DNA of 64,000 nt from assembly GCF_004323735.1 (NCBI RefSeq), contig NZ_CP036455.1, forward strand, positions 2,289,101 through 2,353,100, read 5' to 3'. Shown piece after piece: positions 20,190-29,435 of the stretch; within the stretch, counting starts at the first letter, position 1, and each line of letters begins with the position of its first letter. This DNA comes from Streptomonospora litoralis. GTDB lineage: Bacteria; Actinomycetota; Actinomycetes; Streptosporangiales; Streptosporangiaceae. Under the pieces are notes generated by a model. The model was not told the DNA's origin. It made no database searches and saw only the letters and a program-made list of their open reading frames with translations. A program made the position numbers and the translations under genes.

Positions 20190-20822
20190 GTGTCCAACGA
20201 CTCCGCCGCCCACGCCGCCTCCGCCGAGGAAGAGCGGCCCGCGGGGCGGGAGCAGCGGCTCACCGTCCTCTCCGGCCCCTCCGGAGTCGGCAAGAGCACC
20301 GTGGTCCGCGAGATCCGCGCGCTGCACCCGGAGGTGTGGCTGTCGGTCTCGGTGACCACGCGCGCCGCCCGGCCCGCGGAGACCGACGGTGTCGAGTACC
20401 ACTTCACCGACGACGCGGGCTTCGACCGGATGGTCGCCCGGGGTGAGTTGCTGGAGTGGGCGCAGTTCGCGGGCAACCGCTACGGCACCCCCCGCGCCCC
20501 CGTCGAGGAGCGGCTGCGCCGGGGGCAGCCGGTGCTGCTGGAGATCGACCTGCAGGGCGCGCGCCAGGTGCGTGAGAGCATGCCGGACGCCCTGCAGGTG
20601 TTTCTGGCCCCTCCCTCCTGGGAGGAGCTGGTGCGCCGGCTGACGGGGCGCGGCACCGAGCCTCCCGAGGTCGTGCAGCGGCGCCTGGACACCGCACGCG
20701 TCGAGCTCGCCGCGGAGAAGGAGTTCGACGCCACCCTCGTCAACACGTCCGTGCGCGACGTGCGCGAGGAGCTGCTAGCGTTGATCGGGATTTCCGGCGC
20801 CGGTTCCGCGGCACTGTCCTAG
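20190..20822 (+). CDS. gmk: Guanylate kinase
   Basis: 210 residues. Phosphorylates GMP to GDP. The P-loop is [10 protein letters not shown], preceded by a short Ala/Glu-rich N-terminal extension. [21 protein letters not shown] binds GMP (Arg and Tyr contacts) and [14 protein letters not shown] follows as in the family. The GTG at 20190 is chosen because the P-loop then starts near residue 32, as in related actinobacterial enzymes. The frame stays open upstream across mihF, but that part is out of frame with mihF and has no family match. rpoZ follows. Confidence 0.96.
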   Translation: MSNDSAAHAASAEEERPAGREQRLTVLSGPSGVGKSTVVREIRALHPEVWLSVSVTTRAARPAETDGVEYHFTDDAGFDRMVARGELLEWAQFAGNRYGTPRAPVEERLRRGQPVLLEIDLQGARQVRESMPDALQVFLAPPSWEELVRRLTGRGTEPPEVVQRRLDTARVELAAEKEFDATLVNTSVRDVREELLALIGISGAGSAALS

Positions 20823-21014
20823 GCCGCTCCGCCGGCCGCCGCGCCCGCATCGCCGGGCCGCAGCCGCGCACCGGCGGCGCCGCGAGGCGGCCGGGGTTTC
20901 GGTGGTCGTGTCGGCGTTGGCGTCGGTAGCGGCCCGCGCGGTCGACTATCCTTTCAGTCGAATCAGATTCCGCAGGTTCCGCAGGGGACCGTCCGACCCT
21001 CCAGGGGGACGCAC

Positions 21015-21281
21015 GTGGCAGGCACCGAGCCCGTCGCCGAAGGCATCACCAACCCGCCGATCGACGACCTCCTCGAATGCGTCGAGAGCAAGTACAGCCT
21101 GGTCACCATGAGCGCCAAGCGGGCGCGCCAGATCAACGCCTACTACGCCCAGCTCGGCGAGGGCCTGCTGGAGTACGTGGGCCCGCTGGTCGAGACCCAG
21201 GTGCAGGAGAAGGCCCTGTCCATCGCGCTGCGCGAGGTCAAGAGCGGACTCCTCACCGCGGAGCCCTACGAGGGCGCCTGA
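21015..21281 (+). CDS. rpoZ: RNA polymerase omega subunit
   Basis: 88 residues. [32 protein letters not shown] is the conserved omega core that holds the beta-prime C-terminus during assembly, with the usual actinobacterial C-terminal extension ending [14 protein letters not shown] start with GGGGG upstream. gmk-rpoZ-coaBC is a conserved neighbourhood. Confidence 0.97.
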   Translation: MAGTEPVAEGITNPPIDDLLECVESKYSLVTMSAKRARQINAYYAQLGEGLLEYVGPLVETQVQEKALSIALREVKSGLLTAEPYEGA

Positions 21282-21300
21282 CCCGCACACCCGCGGGCGT

Positions 21301-21339
21301 GTTCCGCCGTCGGCCGCCGCACCGGCGGCCCAGCGGAAC
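21301..21339. terminator. Two-tier hairpin between rpoZ and coaBC
   Basis: Outer stem GTTCCGC/GCGGAAC and inner stem GGCCGCCG/CGGCGGCC with loop CAC, separated by a small internal loop. It begins 20 bases after the rpoZ stop and ends 60 bases before coaBC. No T-tract. It may be a terminator or an attenuating structure between the genes. Confidence 0.5.
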
Positions 21340-21399
21340 GCGGCCCCGCCGGTGCGGTGCGCGATCTGCGGCTGCGTTTGCGTCTGCTGAAATTGCCTC

Positions 21400-22626
21400 G
21401 TGAATACCGATAACCGGCCCGAGGTCGTCCTGGGAGTCGGGGCAGGCATCGCCGCCTACAAGGTGTGCGAACTGCTCCGCCGCCTCACCGAATCCGGGCA
21501 CAGTGTCCGAGTCGTCCCCACCGCCGACGCGCTGCGGTTCGTGGGCGAGCCCACCTGGTCCGCGCTCTCCGGCCGCCCGGTCGCCACCGGTGTCTGGGAC
21601 TCCGTGCACGAGGTGCCGCACGTGCGCATCGGCCGGCGCGCCGACCTCGTGCTCGTCGCCCCGGCGACCGCCGACCTGCTCGCCAAGGCCGCGAACGGCC
21701 TCGCCGACGACCTGCTCACGAATACTCTGCTCACCGCGCGCTGCCCCGTCGTCTTCGCGCCGGCCATGCACACCGAGATGTGGGAGCATCCGGCCACCCG
21801 CGCCAACGTCGCCACACTGCGCTCGCGCGGCGCCGTCGTCGTCGACCCGGCCGTAGGGCGGCTCACCGGAGCCGACACCGGCCCCGGGCGGCTGCCCGAG
21901 CCCGACGACCTGTACGCCGTCGCGCGCCGCGTGCTCGCCCGCCGCGACCTGCCCGCCGACCTTTCCGGGCGCCGGGTGCTCATCACCGCCGGCGGCACCC
22001 GCGAGGCCGTCGATCCCGTCAGATTCATCGGCAACCGCTCGTCGGGCCGCCAGGGCTACGCCTTCGCCGCCACCGCACTCGCCCGCGGTGCCCGGGTCGA
22101 TCTCATCTCGGCCAACGTGGCGCTTCCGGATCCTCCGGGCGCCGAGATCACCCGTGTGGAGTCGGCGCGCGAAATGCGCGAGGCCGCGCTCGCCCACAGC
22201 ACCGCGGCCGACGTCGTCATCATGACGGCGGCCGTCGCCGATTTCCGACCGGCGGAATCCGCGCCCGGAAAGATCAAGAAAACGGGAGAAGGTCCGGCGC
22301 CGATCGAACTGGTGGAGAACCCCGACATCCTGGCGGAGTTGGCGAGCAGGCGCGACGACCCCGGTCGGCTCGTGGTGGGATTCGCCGCCGAGACCGACAA
22401 TGTGCTGGAGTACGGCCGCGCGAAACTGGAGCGCAAGGGCTGCGACCTGCTCGTGGTGAACCAGGTCGGCGACGGGCGCGCCTTCGGCACCGAGGACAAC
22501 CAGGCGGTGGTCCTGGGCGCGGACGGGTCGGCGACGGAGATCCCCCACGGCCCCAAGGAGGAGTTGGCCGACCGCGTCTGGGACCTCGTGGCCCCGCGGT
22601 TGGGTCCCGCCCATACCCGGCCGTAG
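21400..22626 (+). CDS. coaBC: Bifunctional phosphopantothenoylcysteine decarboxylase / phosphopantothenate-cysteine ligase
   Basis: 408 residues in two domains. The N-terminal CoaC flavoprotein (about 1-185) has GVGAGIAAYK, ADLVLVAPATADLLAK and FAPAMHTEMWEHPA. The C-terminal CoaB ligase (about 190-400) has LITAGGTREAVDPVRFIGN, SSGRQGYAFA, VIMTAAVADFRP, and the CTP-site KIKK and NPDIL segments. It makes 4'-phosphopantetheine from phosphopantothenate and cysteine on the way to CoA. GTG start. A 427-base leader separates it from metK. Confidence 0.97.
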   Translation: MNTDNRPEVVLGVGAGIAAYKVCELLRRLTESGHSVRVVPTADALRFVGEPTWSALSGRPVATGVWDSVHEVPHVRIGRRADLVLVAPATADLLAKAANGLADDLLTNTLLTARCPVVFAPAMHTEMWEHPATRANVATLRSRGAVVVDPAVGRLTGADTGPGRLPEPDDLYAVARRVLARRDLPADLSGRRVLITAGGTREAVDPVRFIGNRSSGRQGYAFAATALARGARVDLISANVALPDPPGAEITRVESAREMREAALAHSTAADVVIMTAAVADFRPAESAPGKIKKTGEGPAPIELVENPDILAELASRRDDPGRLVVGFAAETDNVLEYGRAKLERKGCDLLVVNQVGDGRAFGTEDNQAVVLGADGSATEIPHGPKEELADRVWDLVAPRLGPAHTRP

Positions 22627-22944
22627 CGCCCCGTGCCCACGATGACCCTCGGTGATGGGAAAGGCGGTCGAGCCGGCCGACGCATCGTCGGCCCTTTTGT
22701 GGAGTGGTGTTGCGTGTCTAGCTTTCCGTTCCGCGTTGCGCTACGGAAATTCCCAGCACACCGGCATGATCGGGGCGGTATCGGAAATTCGGCTGTGTCG
22801 TGTGTCACACGCCGCGGGTCGCCGCCTGAGTAGGCATTCCGCGTCACCGCGCCGACGCCGCGCCGCCCTGTGGGCGGTCGCGACACGACCACTCCCGCGA
22901 GCCCGCCCGAGCGCTCCGAGCACCGTCCCACTACAGTGGTGCGG

Positions 22945-22996
22945 GAAACCAACCGCGTCGGTCGGTTTCACGGAGGAGACCCCCTTCCCCTCCGTG
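22945..22996 (+). promoter_or_regulatory. Paired hairpins in the metK leader
   Basis: Hairpin 1 is GAAACCAACCG/CGGTCGGTTTC (22945-22969, loop CGT, one mismatch). Hairpin 2 is CACGGAGG/CCTCCGTG (22969-22996, 12-base loop) and shares one base with it. They stand 58 bases before the metK GTG. CTACAGTGG at 22931-22939 resembles a -10 (TACAGT) just upstream, so both would be in the mRNA leader. It does not match SAM riboswitch classes I can recall. The rest of the 427-base gap shows no gene. Confidence 0.45.
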
Positions 22997-23053
22997 ATGG
23001 CCGAGCCGAGCCGACAACTGTCAGCCAGCAGCCGCTGCAAGGAGTCACTCAAC

Positions 23054-24247
<1,194 letters not shown>

Positions 24248-24312
24248 CGCTCCGCTGATCCGACGGCGAGCGCCCCTGACCATCCCGGTCGCGGGCGCCC
24301 GGCGCTGATGCA

Positions 24313-24356
24313 CGCCCGGCCGCGGCCCCGTTTTCGGGGTCGCGGCCGGGCGTTTT
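24313..24356 (+). terminator. Intrinsic terminator of metK
   Basis: CGCCCGGCCGCGGCCCCG, loop TTTT, CGGGGTCGCGGCCGGGCG, then TTTT: an 18-pair stem with one G-T pair and a short T-tract, 65 bases after the metK stop. Confidence 0.92.
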
Positions 24357-24502
24357 CGTGCGCGTGGTCTCCGCGAAGCGCAGGGTGGTCGGCGGGCGGG
24401 GCGCTGGCATGGTCGCAGGCGTGATGGCGGCGAAACGCCGATATTAGCCGTATCCGGCCGGTCGCTCCGAGTAGCATCCGGTGGTCGGGCCGCATCGCTA
24501 GC

Positions 24503-24994
24503 GTGAACGGGAAGAAGAAGGGAATGCCCGTGGCTATGGAACTATGCGAGCGCCCGCACACGGTCGAGGCCGACCCGGTTCGCGTGATCGCCGAGCAGAT
24601 GGTTGTTCCCGAGGGCTCGAATGTGGAGATCCTCGGAGGACGCATCTACGTGAGTGCAGCGCCCATGCATGTTCTCATCGCCCATGAGATCATGGAGCAG
24701 TTGATGGAGCGGTTCTCCGGCACGGATCGCTGTCCGACGACGGCTGGTGCGGCCGTTGGAGTGGACATCAGAAAAGGGGACTTCGTCATCCCCGATGTCG
24801 TGCTGACAACCCGCAGTGCCCTCCATGTGGATCGGCCGATGCTGCCCGTAGCGGATGTCGAATTCGTCGTCGAGGTGGTTTCCAAGGGGAGCGTCGAGAA
24901 GGACGTCGAAATCCTCCCGACGCTGTACGCCGAGTGGGGGATGCCGATCTACCTGCTTGTAGACCCGCGAGCGGTCTTGTGGCGCCTATCGTGA
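24503..24994 (+). CDS. Uma2 family (PD-(D/E)XK) endonuclease-like protein, C-terminally truncated
   Basis: Up to 163 residues. VPEGSNVEILGGRIYVSAAP, IPDVVLTT and EFVVEVVSKGS are the Glu, Asp and Glu-x-Val segments of the Uma2 nuclease fold; AEWGMPIYLLVDP is the usual next helix-strand. Family members continue for roughly 25-50 residues (the intact relative at 33870-34502 does), but here the frame ends six codons later (RAVLWRLS), where palindromic repeat copy 2 begins. The gene therefore looks cut by the repeat and may be inactive. Start is uncertain: GTG 24503, ATG 24524, or GTG 24530 with AAGGGA at six bases. Codon third positions are less GC-biased than in neighbours. Confidence 0.8.
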   Translation: MNGKKKGMPVAMELCERPHTVEADPVRVIAEQMVVPEGSNVEILGGRIYVSAAPMHVLIAHEIMEQLMERFSGTDRCPTTAGAAVGVDIRKGDFVIPDVVLTTRSALHVDRPMLPVADVEFVVEVVSKGSVEKDVEILPTLYAEWGMPIYLLVDPRAVLWRLS

Positions 24995-25054
24995 ACTTAT
25001 GGTCGCGGAATGCGCTTTCCGGGGTCATAAGTGCACGGTAGACGGGAGAAGCCG
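24987..25054 (+). repeat. Palindromic repeat module A, copy 2
   Basis: TATCGTGAACTTATGGTCGC followed by GGAATGCGCTTTCC and GTCATAAGTGCACGGTAGAC. The core aligns with copies 1 and 3, and GTAGACGGGAGAAGCCG matches copy 1 on the right. The right arm has decayed (GTGCACGG against GTTCGCGA). The first bases overlap the last codons of the truncated Uma2 gene. Confidence 0.8.
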
Positions 25055-25077
25055 CCGGGCCGCTCCGCCGGCCGCCG

Positions 25078-25197
25078 TCACCGGCGAGCCCCCGACGCGG
25101 TGGGCGCAGGCCTGGCCCCGCTGCCACCGTCGCCGCCGCTTTTCCGTAAGACCACCCGCCGCCCGGCAGATCAGCAAGACCGCGCAGCCAACCCGAG
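25078..25197 (+). repeat. Repeat module B, copy 4
   Basis: Blocks GCCCCGCTGCCACCGTCGCC, GCCGCTTTTCCGTAAGACC, CCGCCCGGCAGATCAGCAAG and ACCGCGCAGCCAACCCG match copies 2 and 3. It follows palindrome copy 2 by 24 bases, so modules A and B form a composite here. I see no gene in 24995-25389 apart from a possible very short one. Confidence 0.65.
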
Positions 25198-25256
25198 CCG
25201 CCCCCGCCGACTCCGGCGCGGCCCCGGGAGCGCCTTCACGCGGCAGGGGTGTCTGG

Positions 25257-25346
25257 GTGGTGGTCTCCTGGGCCGTCGTCGCGCTGCTGCTGGGCTACGC
25301 CCTCGTTCGCATCACCGCCACAGCCGCCCGTCTGTTCACGGGCTGA
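25257..25346 (+). CDS. Possible small single-span membrane protein
   Basis: A 29-residue frame, nearly all hydrophobic (SWAVVALLLGYALVRI), ending ARLFTG. The GTG at 25257 has AGGGG about seven bases upstream. It follows repeat module B directly. It could equally be a chance frame; I know no family for it. Confidence 0.3.
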   Translation: MVVSWAVVALLLGYALVRITATAARLFTG

Positions 25347-25389
25347 GGCCGCGTGCGGTGGCGGCCGCACGCCGCAGCGGTCCCGGCGG

Positions 25390-25854
25390 CTACAACCGCA
25401 CCGTCGTACTCCGCACGATCTCGAAGACCGGGTGGGTGGCGACCTCCTGCCGGAACGTCTCGACCGGGGCGTCGGGTTCGGCGGTGAACTGCTGGGACAC
25501 CATGATCGCGCGGGGGTGGTCCAGGTAGTCCTTGAGCACCGGGGCGGCGCGGTCGGGGCCGGATTCGACGACGCTGATCAGCTCGATCCACCCGCCGTGG
25601 CGCAGCGTGGCGAATCCGTCGCGGCGGAGGTTGCGCACCCATCCCGACTCGCCGTAGACGCCGACGAGGTACCTGCCGTGCTCGTTCTCGACCAGGCTGA
25701 CGGGCGTGGTGCGCAGGAACCCCGAACTGCTGCCGCGCGTGGTGAGCAGCCGCAGGTCACCGGGGCTGATGCCGTACCTGATGAACCCCCCGATGACGGC
25801 GTTGGCGGTGCGCCACAGCCGCGTGCGGGGAAAGCGGCCGGCCTCGTTTGCCAT
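25390..25854 (-). CDS. Deazaflavin (F420)-dependent nitroreductase-family protein
   Basis: 154 residues of the split-barrel family once called DUF385. LRLLTTRGSSSGFLRTTPVSLV, YLVGVYGESGWVRNLRR and FATLRHGGW are the conserved strands; in Ddn-like proteins this region binds F420H2. The family reduces varied substrates, so the reaction here is unknown. ATG at 25854 has GGGAGAGG at a suitable distance, better than an upstream in-frame start. It lies downstream of the acyl-CoA dehydrogenase gene on the same strand with 78 bases between. Confidence 0.85.
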   Translation of the reverse strand: MANEAGRFPRTRLWRTANAVIGGFIRYGISPGDLRLLTTRGSSSGFLRTTPVSLVENEHGRYLVGVYGESGWVRNLRRDGFATLRHGGWIELISVVESGPDRAAPVLKDYLDHPRAIMVSQQFTAEPDAPVETFRQEVATHPVFEIVRSTTVRL

Positions 25855-25932
25855 CGACCTCTCCCTTGCTCGGTTGCCCCCATTGTGGTGCCTGCGCGCA
25901 CTGACCGCACCTCGCACCGCCTTCCCGGCCCC

Positions 25933-27123
25933 CTACCGGAACGCCGAGACCCCCGTCACCGCCTGGCCGATGCTCAGCGCGTGGATCTCCTCGGTGCCCT
26001 CGTAGGTCGCCACGGTCTCCAGGTTCACCATGTGCCGCATCACCGGGTACTCCAGGGTGATGCCGTTGGCGCCGTGCACCGACCGGGCGCTACTCGCCAC
26101 CCGCTGTGCGGCCGCGACGTTGCCGAACTTGCCGAGGCTGATGTGGTTGCGGTGGCAGTCGCCGGCGTCCTTGAGCCGGCCGATCCGCAGTGCGGTCAGC
26201 CCGGCCTGGTTCACGTCGAGGACCATGTCGGCGAGCTTGCGCTGGGTGAGCTGGAAGCCGGCGATGGGCCCGCCGAACTGCTCGCGGGTGGTGGCGTAGT
26301 CCAGCGCGGCCGCGTAGCAGGCGCGCGCCGCTCCCGCCGCGCCCCAGACGATCCCGAAACGGGCCTCGTTCAGGCACGACAGCGGAGAGCCCAGACCCGC
26401 GGAGTGCGGCAGCACCGCGTCGGCGGGCAGCCGGACGCCCTCCAGGACCAGTTCGGAGGTGATCGAGGCGCGCAGCGACAGCTTGCGGTGCACCGTATTG
26501 GCGGTGAAACCGGGCGTGTCGGTGGGGACGACGAACCCGCGGACGCCCTCGTCGGTGGCGGCCCAGACGACGGCGACGTCGGCGACCGAACCGTTGGTGA
26601 TCCACATCTTGGTGCCGTCGAGCACCCAGTCCGAGCCGTCGCGCCGGGCGCGGGTGCGCATCGAGCCGGGATCGCTGCCGGAGTCGGGTTCGGTCAGGCC
26701 GAAGCAGCCGATCGCCTCGCCCGCGGCCATGCGCGCGAGCCAGGTGCTCTTCTGCTCCTCGGAGCCGAAGCGGTGGATGGCGAACATGGCCAGTGAGCCC
26801 TGCACCGACACGAAGCTGCGCAGCCCGGAGTCGACCGCCTCCAGTTCGCGGCAGGCGATCCCGTAGGCGACCGCGTTCGTGCCTGCGCAGCCGTGGCCCT
26901 GCAGGTGCATGCCCAGCACGCCGAGGTCGCCGAACGCCTTGGCCAGACCGCGCGGGTCGGGCAGCGTGCCGGCCTCGAACCAGTCGGCGATGTGCGGGCG
27001 CAGTTCACGGTCGGCGAAGGCGCGGACGGCGTCGCGGATGTCGGTCTCCTCCGCCGACAACGTGGCGTCGAGGGCGAGGAAGTCCTGCGGATCGGGTGCC
27101 TCGGGCCGCAAGCGGTCGGTCAT
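25933..27123 (-). CDS. Acyl-CoA dehydrogenase, glutaryl-CoA dehydrogenase-like
   Basis: 396 residues with the three-part acyl-CoA dehydrogenase fold. LRSFVSVQGSLAMFAIH aligns with the Arg-Ser substrate-binding segment of glutaryl-CoA dehydrogenase; CFGLTEPDSGSDPGSMRTRA is the FAD-binding loop; TYEGTEEIHALSIG carries the catalytic Glu. Glutaryl-CoA dehydrogenases oxidise and decarboxylate glutaryl-CoA to crotonyl-CoA in lysine/tryptophan breakdown. The ATG at 27123 has GGAGG nine bases before it. The CaiB-type CoA-transferase upstream on the same strand supports a glutarate route. Substrate is inferred, not shown. Confidence 0.88.
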   Translation of the reverse strand: MTDRLRPEAPDPQDFLALDATLSAEETDIRDAVRAFADRELRPHIADWFEAGTLPDPRGLAKAFGDLGVLGMHLQGHGCAGTNAVAYGIACRELEAVDSGLRSFVSVQGSLAMFAIHRFGSEEQKSTWLARMAAGEAIGCFGLTEPDSGSDPGSMRTRARRDGSDWVLDGTKMWITNGSVADVAVVWAATDEGVRGFVVPTDTPGFTANTVHRKLSLRASITSELVLEGVRLPADAVLPHSAGLGSPLSCLNEARFGIVWGAAGAARACYAAALDYATTREQFGGPIAGFQLTQRKLADMVLDVNQAGLTALRIGRLKDAGDCHRNHISLGKFGNVAAAQRVASSARSVHGANGITLEYPVMRHMVNLETVATYEGTEEIHALSIGQAVTGVSAFR

Positions 27124-27316
27124 TTCGCGGATGCCTCCTTCTGGCGCGGAACTCCAGTGCGGGATCGTGGGCGCGGCGTCCGGGCGCTGCGCGGAACCCG
27201 GTGCGGGCTCTTTCGGAAGTGGACGGGCGCGGACGGATCGTGGACGGCGCCGCGGCGGCGCCCACACACCGCGGGATCGCCTCGCGGCACGGGTTTCGGC
27301 TCGCGGCGCGGAAACA

Positions 27317-28600
27317 TCAGTCCGACGGCGGCGCGTGCGCCGACTCGCCGTCCCGGCGCTGCGCCTGATGGACCGTGCCGCGCTCGACCAGCCGGGCGAT
27401 GCGGTCGGCGCCGACGCCGAACTCGCCGAGGACGGCGGCGGAATGCTCGCCCAGCAGCGGGGGAGCGGTGGTGGCGCGCTCGCCGCCGGAGGCTGCCGAG
27501 CCCATCCGGAACCCTGCGCGTACCAGCTCCAGCGGCCCCGCCGCGGGGTGGTCGGCGTGCAGCAGCACGTCGTCGCCGGCCTGCTGGGCGCTGCGCAGCG
27601 CATCGAGCACGCCGCGGACCCGGCCGACGGGAACCCCGGCCTCCAGCAGGCGCTCCAGCCAGTCCGCGGCGGGGCGTCGGCGCAGTTCCGCGGTGATCTC
27701 GGCGACGAGTTCGGCGCGGTGCGCCACCCGGTCGGGGTTGGTGGCGAACCGGGGATCGGCTGCGAGGTCGCCGCGTCCCAGCACCTCGCACAGGCGCCGG
27801 TAGAGTGCGTCGTTTCCGGCGGCGACGACGATGTCGGAATCGGCCGTGGGAAACGCCTGATAAGGGACGATCGAGCCGTGGGTGTTGCCCGCCCGCTCGG
27901 GTTCTTCGCCGGTCACCAGCGCCTGCTGCGTGACGTTGGCCAGGCCGGAGAGCGCGGAGTTGATCAGCGAGACGCTGATGTGCTCCCCGCGGCCGGTGGC
28001 GCGGGCCCGCACCAGCGCGCCCAGGACCGACACCGCCGCGTTGAGCCCGGTCAGCACGTCGGTGATGGCCACTCCGGCCTTGGTGGGCGGCCCGCCGGGT
28101 TCGCCGGTGGCGGCCATGAACCCGCTCTCGGCCTGCACGATGAGGTCGAAGCCCGGTCGCCGGGCCGGTTCGTGCTCGGGGCCGAAGCCGCTGATGGAGC
28201 AGTAGACCGCGGCGGGATTGCGTGCGCTGACGTCGCCGTAGCCCAGTCCGAGGCGTTCGGCCACCCCCGGACGGAAGTTCTGTACGACGACATCGGCGCC
28301 CGCGCACACCTCCTGCACCGCGGTGCGAACCTCGGGGTCCTTGAGATCCGCGGCCAGGCTGCGCTTCCCGCGGTTGACCGAGAGGAAGTAGCTCGCCTCC
28401 CCGCCCACCCACGGCGGCCCCCACGCGCGTGTGTCGTCGCCGCGGCCGGGATGCTCGATCTTGACGACGTCGGCGCCCATGTCGGCCAGCAGCATCGTGG
28501 CGTAGGGCCCCGCCAGCACCCGGGACAGGTCGGCTACGCGCACCCCCGCCAGCGGGCCCGCGCCTTCGGCCGGCTCCGGCGCGCTCCGGGCCGGTCTCAT
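27317..28600 (-). CDS. Class III (CaiB/BaiF) CoA-transferase
   Basis: 427 residues. LAGVRVADLSRVLAGPYATMLLADMGADVVKIE is the family N-terminus, FLSVNRGKRSLAADLK follows, and the catalytic Asp lies in RRPGFDLIVQAESG. It would load a carboxylic acid with CoA from a donor thioester. Next to a glutaryl-CoA dehydrogenase-like enzyme, glutarate or another dicarboxylate is the likely substrate. Its ATG overlaps the stop of the DUF3870 gene (ATGA), so translation is coupled. The last 30 residues are poorly conserved. The 193 bases between it and the dehydrogenase start hold no gene that I can see. Confidence 0.9.
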   Translation of the reverse strand: MRPARSAPEPAEGAGPLAGVRVADLSRVLAGPYATMLLADMGADVVKIEHPGRGDDTRAWGPPWVGGEASYFLSVNRGKRSLAADLKDPEVRTAVQEVCAGADVVVQNFRPGVAERLGLGYGDVSARNPAAVYCSISGFGPEHEPARRPGFDLIVQAESGFMAATGEPGGPPTKAGVAITDVLTGLNAAVSVLGALVRARATGRGEHISVSLINSALSGLANVTQQALVTGEEPERAGNTHGSIVPYQAFPTADSDIVVAAGNDALYRRLCEVLGRGDLAADPRFATNPDRVAHRAELVAEITAELRRRPAADWLERLLEAGVPVGRVRGVLDALRSAQQAGDDVLLHADHPAAGPLELVRAGFRMGSAASGGERATTAPPLLGEHSAAVLGEFGVGADRIARLVERGTVHQAQRRDGESAHAPPSD

Positions 28601-28983
28601 CCGCGCCCCGCTTCCCGATCGTGCGTCTGCGCTTCGCTCTCGCGCCGCTGGTGGAACGCCTCCAGGCAGCGGCGCAGGGCGGTGGCCAGCGCGCCACCGG
28701 ACTGGCCGGCGTAGCGCCGCTGCACACGTTCGACGATCTCGGCCATGTCCTCGGTCACTGAAAGCCCCTCCACCAGCGCCCGGAAGAACTCCTTGGCCAG
28801 GTCGGTGAGCAGAGTGGTGTCGGCGGCGACGATCCTCCCGTCGGCCACGTCGACGGCGAGCACGACGCCGAGCCGCTCGTACTGCGAATGGCTCGCCACG
28901 GCGTCGGGCAGCCGGGCGTAGCCGGAGACCAGGATGATCCCGGGATCCTCCAGCAGCGGCCGGATCCCGTCGTTGCTGCGCAC
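28597..28983 (-). CDS. DUF3870 domain-containing protein
   Basis: 128 residues: ILVSGYARLPDAVASHSQYERLGVVLAVDVADGRIVAADTTLLTDLAKEFFRAL matches DUF3870 well, a small family of unknown function often found beside CoA-ester metabolism genes. GTG start with GGGAGGA eight bases upstream. It is first in the minus-strand unit DUF3870 - CoA-transferase - (dehydrogenase - F420 protein). The polar C-terminal 15 residues are not conserved. Confidence 0.82.
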   Translation of the reverse strand: MRSNDGIRPLLEDPGIILVSGYARLPDAVASHSQYERLGVVLAVDVADGRIVAADTTLLTDLAKEFFRALVEGLSVTEDMAEIVERVQRRYAGQSGGALATALRRCLEAFHQRRESEAQTHDREAGRG

Positions 28984-29095
28984 AGCGCACGTCCTCCCTT
29001 CGGGCAGGCGAAAACCCCGTGTTGACTGGAGTCTCGCGCCTGGTGGGGCAGCCGGGGGAAGCCGGACACCCTCGGCGGGAGGGCAGACGCCTCAC

Positions 29096-29126
29096 AGTAT
29101 CCACGACGGCCGCGCTCGGCTGTCAA
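29096..29126 (-). promoter_or_regulatory. Sigma-70-like promoter for the DUF3870/CoA-transferase unit
   Basis: On the minus strand, TTGACA (29126-29121), 19 bases, GATACT (29101-29096). Both hexamers are near consensus, with slightly long spacing. The transcript would carry a leader of about 105 bases before the GTG at 28983. The rest of 28984-29435 contains no gene; TAACAT near 29304 on the plus strand may be a -10 for the methyltransferase. Confidence 0.5.
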
Positions 29127-29435
29127 TCGGGTCCGGCGTGCGGTGCGTGGCCGCCCCAGGCCACCGCGGTGCGCGCCGAGCGCCCGTCCCCGTGCGCCCC
29201 GCCCGCGGCGCGGGTCCAGCACGGCCGGTGCGCCCTGCGACAGAGGTGCGCGGGAAAAAGAACCGTGAACTTTTCCAAGGGTGAATGATGTGGCTCACAA
29301 CCGGTAACATCGGGCGCTGACGAAGGTGCAGCGGGCGGCCTCCACTGCCCCGGTGCCGCGGAGGCCGCGTGGACCACGCGCCCTCCGCGGCACCGGGCGC
29401 CCGCGGCACCGGCCGACGGCCCGGGGAGCGCGACC

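Noticed and set aside
22627-23053. SAM riboswitch upstream of metK
   Set aside because: Searched by eye for the SAM-I and SAM-IV cores; none found. Only generic hairpins are present.
29270-29310. CRP-like site GTGA ... TCAC upstream of the methyltransferase-like gene
   Set aside because: The spacer is ten bases, not six, so it does not fit a CRP dimer.
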